From: an uncultured Corynebacterium sp. | GTDB taxonomy: Bacteria > Actinomycetota > Actinomycetes > Mycobacteriales > Mycobacteriaceae | Assembly (NCBI GenBank): GCA_943914355.1 | Contig: CALUBS010000005.1 | Coordinates: 32,601-96,600 of the forward strand | Direction: 5' to 3' | Length of the DNA stretch: 64,000 nucleotides | Shown here: positions 60,657 through 64,000 of the stretch, piece after piece | Position numbering within the stretch: the first letter of the stretch is position 1 | How the letters are laid out: every line of letters starts with the position of its first letter | The notes under the pieces: generated by a model | Database searches by the model: none | What the model was told of the DNA's origin: nothing | What the model saw: only the letters and a program-made list of their open reading frames with translations | Made by a program: the position numbers and the translations under genes

Positions 60657-61720
60657 AGCGCTACCCCCTTCCGGTGGAAGACGAGCACGAAGAATAAAGG
60701 GGCGCCGATAAAAGCGACGACGATTCCTACCGGTAACTCGCCTGGACGTGCGATGATTCGGCCAATGACATCAGCAAGTACCATCAACGTGGCACCTAAT
60801 AGGGCGGAATACGGCAAAATCCACCGATAGTCAGGACCTGTGATGGCACGAACCAAATGCGGCACTATCAAGCCAATGAACCCAACTGGTCCTGCCATAG
60901 CGGTCGCAGCCCCCGCAAGCAAAGAGATTAGGACCATACCGAAGAGGCGAGCCCGATCGGTTCGAACACCGAGACATTGAGCTACATCGTCTCCTAGGTT
61001 AAGTAAGTTTAGAGCTGGGGCTGAAGCAAAGGCTAAGACGATGCCCAAGACTGCGAATGGAAGTACTCCCCAAAAGACATCTAGACCTCGACCCGCTACC
61101 GAACCTACGGTCCAAAAACGCATACGGTCCAGGTTGGCTTCTTCTGCCAGAATGAGGCCTGTAGTGATCGAATTCAACACGGCAGACAAGGCTGCGCCAC
61201 TAAGTGTAAGAGTGAGCGGACTAGCATTGCCTCCATTGATGCGTCCCAGGCCGAAGACAATGATGGTTGCACTTACCGCGCCCAAGAAGGCAGCCACAGT
61301 TGTTGCAAACATACTGATCGATCCAAAGACTGCGAAAGTGGAAACTACTGCTAAGGCGGCACCAGCGTTGACCCCAAGAATGCCTGGATCGGCGAGCGGG
61401 TTTCGGGTGTGGCCTTGAATTAAAGCGCCAGCTACTCCGAGAGAAGCGCCCACTACGATTGCGATCAAGGTCCTCGGCACACGGAGCTCGAAGAGTACGC
61501 GCTGTTCAAAGTTTAGAGCAGTTGCACGGTGCGAAGGAACTTCTCTGAGAGCAGATATGACATCGGTTAGCGGAATACTTCTAGCTCCGACAGCGATACT
61601 CAAACAAACTCCGAGGACGAGCAGCACCAAACACAGTATGAGTCCCGCAACGCGTCGCGAATAGGTGCGGCTTCGAGGTAGTTGGGTGCCGTTAATGCTG
61701 AAACTGGAATGAATATCCAT
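60653..61720 (-). CDS. FecCD-family siderophore permease (first gene of operon)
   Basis: A 355-aa protein from ATG 61720 (MDIHSSFSINGTQ). It contains GVAGALIQGHTRNPLADPGILGVNAGAAL and GPVGFIGLIVPHLVRAITGPDYR, typical of FecCD. Frames from 61804 or 61885 would add up to 55 residues not expected for the family, so 61720 is preferred, although its Shine-Dalgarno is weak. A promoter (TTGACT, 18 nt, TATATT on the minus strand at 61995-61966) overlapped by a DtxR box lies upstream. Confidence 0.9.
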   Translation of the reverse strand: MDIHSSFSINGTQLPRSRTYSRRVAGLILCLVLLVLGVCLSIAVGARSIPLTDVISALREVPSHRATALNFEQRVLFELRVPRTLIAIVVGASLGVAGALIQGHTRNPLADPGILGVNAGAALAVVSTFAVFGSISMFATTVAAFLGAVSATIIVFGLGRINGGNASPLTLTLSGAALSAVLNSITTGLILAEEANLDRMRFWTVGSVAGRGLDVFWGVLPFAVLGIVLAFASAPALNLLNLGDDVAQCLGVRTDRARLFGMVLISLLAGAATAMAGPVGFIGLIVPHLVRAITGPDYRWILPYSALLGATLMVLADVIGRIIARPGELPVGIVVAFIGAPLFFVLVFHRKGVAL

Positions 61721-61965
61721 AGTGGTCAGTAGGAAAATCCTGTTCTGTGCGGTGAGACCTGTGTTGTTTAGAACCGGACCGGCTTGTCTAGGAGTCAGGT
61801 CCATAAAACGAAGAGGCGATAGTTTCAGGCGATTGGCTTGCTGTTGAAGTCCTCCCGTTTCTTCAAAGAAAACACTTGTTCCCATTTGTGTCCCACGCTG
61901 AGCTAGCGACTGAATTTTCGCAGTTGAACGTCATTGACAACTTGCGAAGTGTTAGGTGAGACACA

Positions 61966-61995
61966 AATATATGTGCCGCAAGTTAGGTTAGTCAA
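61966..61995 (-). promoter_or_regulatory. Promoter of the siderophore permease operon
   Basis: Minus strand: TTGACT (61995-61990), 18 nt, TATATT (61971-61966). The -35 is inside the DtxR box at 61983-62001. Confidence 0.7.
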
Positions 61996-62001
61996 CCCTA
62001 A
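61983..62001. promoter_or_regulatory. DtxR box for permease operon
   Basis: TTAGGTTAGTCAACCCTAA closely matches the 19-bp DtxR consensus TTAGGTTAGSCTAACCTAA. It covers the -35 of the minus-strand promoter, so Fe2+-DtxR would block initiation. Confidence 0.88.
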
Positions 62002-62183
62002 TGTTATTGACATATTGAATGCTGGGCATTTTAGGAATGGAGAAGTGGTCATAGAAGAGCTTTTTGCCCTTGGATTGCAGATGGGAAAGAAGTTCAATCT
62101 CTACGGGGATGGTTTTCCGTCTAGACAAGGCTGGTTAATGGAATTTTGTACCGATTTGCAGCGGAGCACTATTGCAATGTGGT

Positions 62184-62202
62184 GTAGGTAAAGCTAACCT
62201 AA
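62184..62202. promoter_or_regulatory. DtxR box for binding-protein gene
   Basis: GTAGGTAAAGCTAACCTAA matches the DtxR consensus at 16 of 19 positions and lies 83 bp before the binding-protein start. TTGCAA (62172-62177) with 17 nt to TAACCT (62195-62200) is a plausible promoter overlapped by the box. Confidence 0.85.
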
Positions 62203-62285
62203 CCTAAAAGTTGCCTGTGGGTCTTTGGGAAATCCAGTGGAAGACGTTGAGGACAACTTCAGGAAACCGACTTTAAGGAAAAAGG

Positions 62286-63266
62286 ATGTCAGTAAAGAGG
62301 AGAGCGCGGTCAACTATCGCAGCCGCAATCTGTGCCGGATTGGTTTTGTCAGGATGCTCGTCGAACGATTCAACCGATGAAGCGGCAACTTCCAAAGTTG
62401 CAGAAGACGTGACCATTGAGCATGCACGGGGTACGGATACGTATCCGGCCAATCCACAAAATGTGGTTGCCGTGGGGCCGGCTGTTGATAACCTGCTGGA
62501 ACTTGGAATTAAACCAGCAGCCGTCGTGCAGAATGCAAAAGATAAGAACTCACCCTGGCGCGAGGGGAAGCTCGATGGTGTCAAGGTGATCGATCAGGCA
62601 GATTTCAAAACTCTGCCACAAGAACAAATTGCGGCAATCGAACCTGACTTCATCGTTGGTGACTATTGGACAATATCTGAAGATAATTACAAAGAATTGT
62701 CAGCCATCGCACCGACCCTCGGCGGCATCTCCAATAAAGGGGAGGGGATTGGCTGGGAGGCACAGCTAGAAGCTTTGGGCAAGATATTCAATAAGGAGTC
62801 CGAAGCGAAGAAAGCCATTGATGAGGATCAGAAGCGTTTCGCTGATGTGAAGGAAAAACTGCCAAACCTCTCTGGTAAAACCGGCATTGTTTCTCAATTC
62901 GCCCAGGGATCCTTTGGTGCCGTTGCAGACCCTGAGGATCCGGGTGCATCCTTCATCTACGACCTGGGTATGAAGTTTCCGGATAAGCTGACTGACGGAT
63001 CGGTCCCAGTTGATAAAGGCCGCGTCACGCTTTCTCCGGAAAACGTGTCTTACCTGGCCGCTGATTTTATGGTCATTTATAACCGCACCGGCTCAATCGA
63101 AGAAGTTGAAAATACTCCGGGATACAAAGATTTGCCGCAGGTAAAATCCGGTGCGACTCTCGCTGGTGATGAGGCGGTCGTCGCTGGACTCAACACCCCA
63201 ACGAGCCTGAGCCGAGCTTGGGTCCTGGACAAGACGATGCCGACGCTGGAAAAGGTTGGAAAGTAG
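62286..63266 (+). CDS. Iron-siderophore substrate-binding lipoprotein (FecB/FhuD type)
   Basis: A 326-aa lipoprotein. The lipobox is VLSGC near residue 24, followed by the class III binding fold: PQNVVAVGPAVDNLLELGIKPAAVV, the helical backbone, and EQIAAIEPDFIVGDY. AAGGA precedes ATG 62286. It is divergent from the permease/ATPase operon with a DtxR box for each, so both arms should be induced together by iron starvation. The cognate siderophore is unknown. Confidence 0.92.
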   Translation: MSVKRRARSTIAAAICAGLVLSGCSSNDSTDEAATSKVAEDVTIEHARGTDTYPANPQNVVAVGPAVDNLLELGIKPAAVVQNAKDKNSPWREGKLDGVKVIDQADFKTLPQEQIAAIEPDFIVGDYWTISEDNYKELSAIAPTLGGISNKGEGIGWEAQLEALGKIFNKESEAKKAIDEDQKRFADVKEKLPNLSGKTGIVSQFAQGSFGAVADPEDPGASFIYDLGMKFPDKLTDGSVPVDKGRVTLSPENVSYLAADFMVIYNRTGSIEEVENTPGYKDLPQVKSGATLAGDEAVVAGLNTPTSLSRAWVLDKTMPTLEKVGK

Positions 63267-63330
63267 TCAAGGTTTGCTCAACTCCGACGCCTGCTAGATG
63301 GGGCTCAGATCGTTGCAGCAGGTAGTCGTC

Positions 63331-63362
63331 AACGCCTTTCGATTTATCGGAAGGCGTTCTCT
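63331..63362 (+). terminator. Terminator after binding-protein gene
   Basis: AACGCCTTTCG (63331-63341) pairs with CGGAAGGCGTT (63348-63358) around ATTTAT, followed by CTCTCT. One G-T pair; a weak T-run. Confidence 0.65.
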
Positions 63363-63613
63363 CTAAAAGACTGTATCCAAGGCAGTGGTGCGTCCGTTCT
63401 TGCCTTTCCGGCAACGAAAACCGACGTCAGGCTTTCCGCATATTCACCCATCGGCGCAGCACGATGGCCGCGTTAAAAGGTCTCTAGGTGAGCTGGAAAT
63501 GCTTGGTGTTGGGAAAGGTGTTCAAAGCGTTAGTAACAACTTAATAAGAAAATTTAGGCCATCGAACAAAGTGAATTAAAAGCCATCAAAACCGAGAGGG
63601 GAATGGTCTCAAA
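63363..63613. other. Spacer before the SIP gene
   Basis: No gene and no clear DtxR box seen. An AT-rich segment (63535-63595) may hold the promoter for the next gene. Confidence 0.4.
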
Positions 63614-63985
63614 ATGCCAAGGAACAGCCGGAGCAGGGAAATTTATCCAATTTCTTACCGGGAATTATACGTGGAAGATATCGAAGATATATCGCCATCC
63701 ATGCGGCGAATTACGTTCAGCGGGGAACAGCTCCAGGAGCATGAACGCGATGGCATTTCCGTTCCTTCATTGTTAAGCCATGGTTTTGATGACGACGTTC
63801 GGCTCATCTTCCCAGATCCGGAAACTGGAGAGCGGCCGCACCCAATCGCCCAAAACGATGGCAACCTCCTGTGGCCAGAAACTGTTAAAAATCTCTTCCG
63901 CACATACACGGTTCGCTACTTTGACGCTGTTAACGGGCGGTTAGCAGGTCAAGTCCGTTTGAGTGGTGTTTCTACCTTTCGATAG
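63614..63985 (+). pseudogene. Siderophore-interacting protein (flavin reductase), apparently truncated
   Basis: 123 codons encode the N-terminal part of the SIP/ViuB FAD-binding domain: SMRRITFSGEQLQEH, SHGFDDDVRLIFPDPETGERPH and NLFRTYTVRYFD (RxYTxR flavin motif). Such proteins are about 250-300 aa and release iron from imported siderophores by reduction. Here the frame becomes unlike the family after VNGRL and stops at 63983-63985. Just beyond, another frame reads IEHAV and then hits its own stop at 63997-63999. Small indels, a true pseudogene or sequence error near the window edge are all possible. Confidence 0.65.
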
Positions 63986-64000
63986 AGCATGCAGTGTGAT

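Noticed and set aside
61934-62191. 85-codon plus-strand frame between the divergent iron genes
   Set aside because: It would be transcribed through both DtxR boxes and promoters, has no ribosome site and no recognisable sequence.
1-64000. CRISPR arrays, prophage or restriction systems
   Set aside because: No spaced direct repeats, Cas, integrase, capsid/terminase or methyltransferase genes are visible in the window.

Overview
The window is a chromosomal segment of a Corynebacterium. Several conserved actinobacterial blocks appear in their usual order: the wbbL/manC/whcD/DUF3499/manB/TobH/manA wall-precursor block, the tmk-mtrA-mtrB-lpqB-comFC-hpf-secA block, the aroA/SRAP/sigH/rshA/bL37/whcE block, and the rhlE to ylbL block with adnAB, nudC and uvrD2. 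GC content is moderately high, many starts look leaderless, McbR- and DtxR-type operators are present, and there are WhiB proteins. A lipophilic host-associated species of the C. accolens/C. tuberculostearicum type would fit, but the species cannot be fixed from these data.

Layout. 1-5102: the end of a rhamnosyltransferase, GDP-mannose pyrophosphorylase, WhcD, a metallopeptidase-like protein, a DUF3499 protein and phosphomannomutase. 5111-11192: a sulfite-assimilation cluster (fpr2 divergent from cysI-cysX-chelatase-cysZ, then convergent cobA) lies between phosphomannomutase and its usual partners TobH and manA (11234-13543). It has no cysH, cysD or cysN, and carries one perfect and one near-perfect McbR-type site between the divergent genes. 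13664-24445: a wall-associated hypothetical protein, DUF4259, tmk, mtrAB-lpqB, a ComFC-like protein, hpf and secA. 24525-30395: an Rv3235-family protein, a HAD protein, DUF6912, rsgA, aroA, SRAP, ybaK, sigH and rshA. 30396-31932: an accessory pocket with an IS3-like end, one unrecognised gene and degenerate sequence. 31933-36295: ribosomal protein bL37, whcE, a small membrane protein, a membrane-anchored propeller protein, rhlE and DUF3107. 36356-56859: DUF3152 metzincin, TIGR02569, adnA, adnB, a K+ channel, nudC, uvrD2, an orphan cyclodehydratase-like protein, YgjP, DUF2342, a YlbL protease, a lipoprotein, a PPA1309 protein and UPF0182. 57022-57098: initiator tRNA. 57144-end: an AT-richer segment with a secreted SGNH hydrolase and a DtxR-controlled siderophore uptake cluster (ATPase, two permeases, binding protein), ending in a siderophore-interacting reductase that appears broken.

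Themes. Envelope building dominates the left half: GDP-mannose supply, arabinogalactan linker, MtrAB signalling and Sec export. Redox and DNA-damage functions dominate the middle: SigH/RshA, WhcE, SRAP and AdnAB/UvrD2. Sulfur and iron acquisition are two regulated accessory modules. At least ten genes have a -10 hexamer 6-9 nt before the start codon, implying leaderless mRNAs. The aroA and SRAP genes go further and share overlapping -10 elements in opposite directions.

I did not find a complete, obviously new multi-gene system. The best candidates for undescribed biology are the orphan TOMM-type leader-peptide-binding protein at 48401-49297, the overlapping aroA/SRAP promoters, and the 30.4-31.9 kb accessory pocket.
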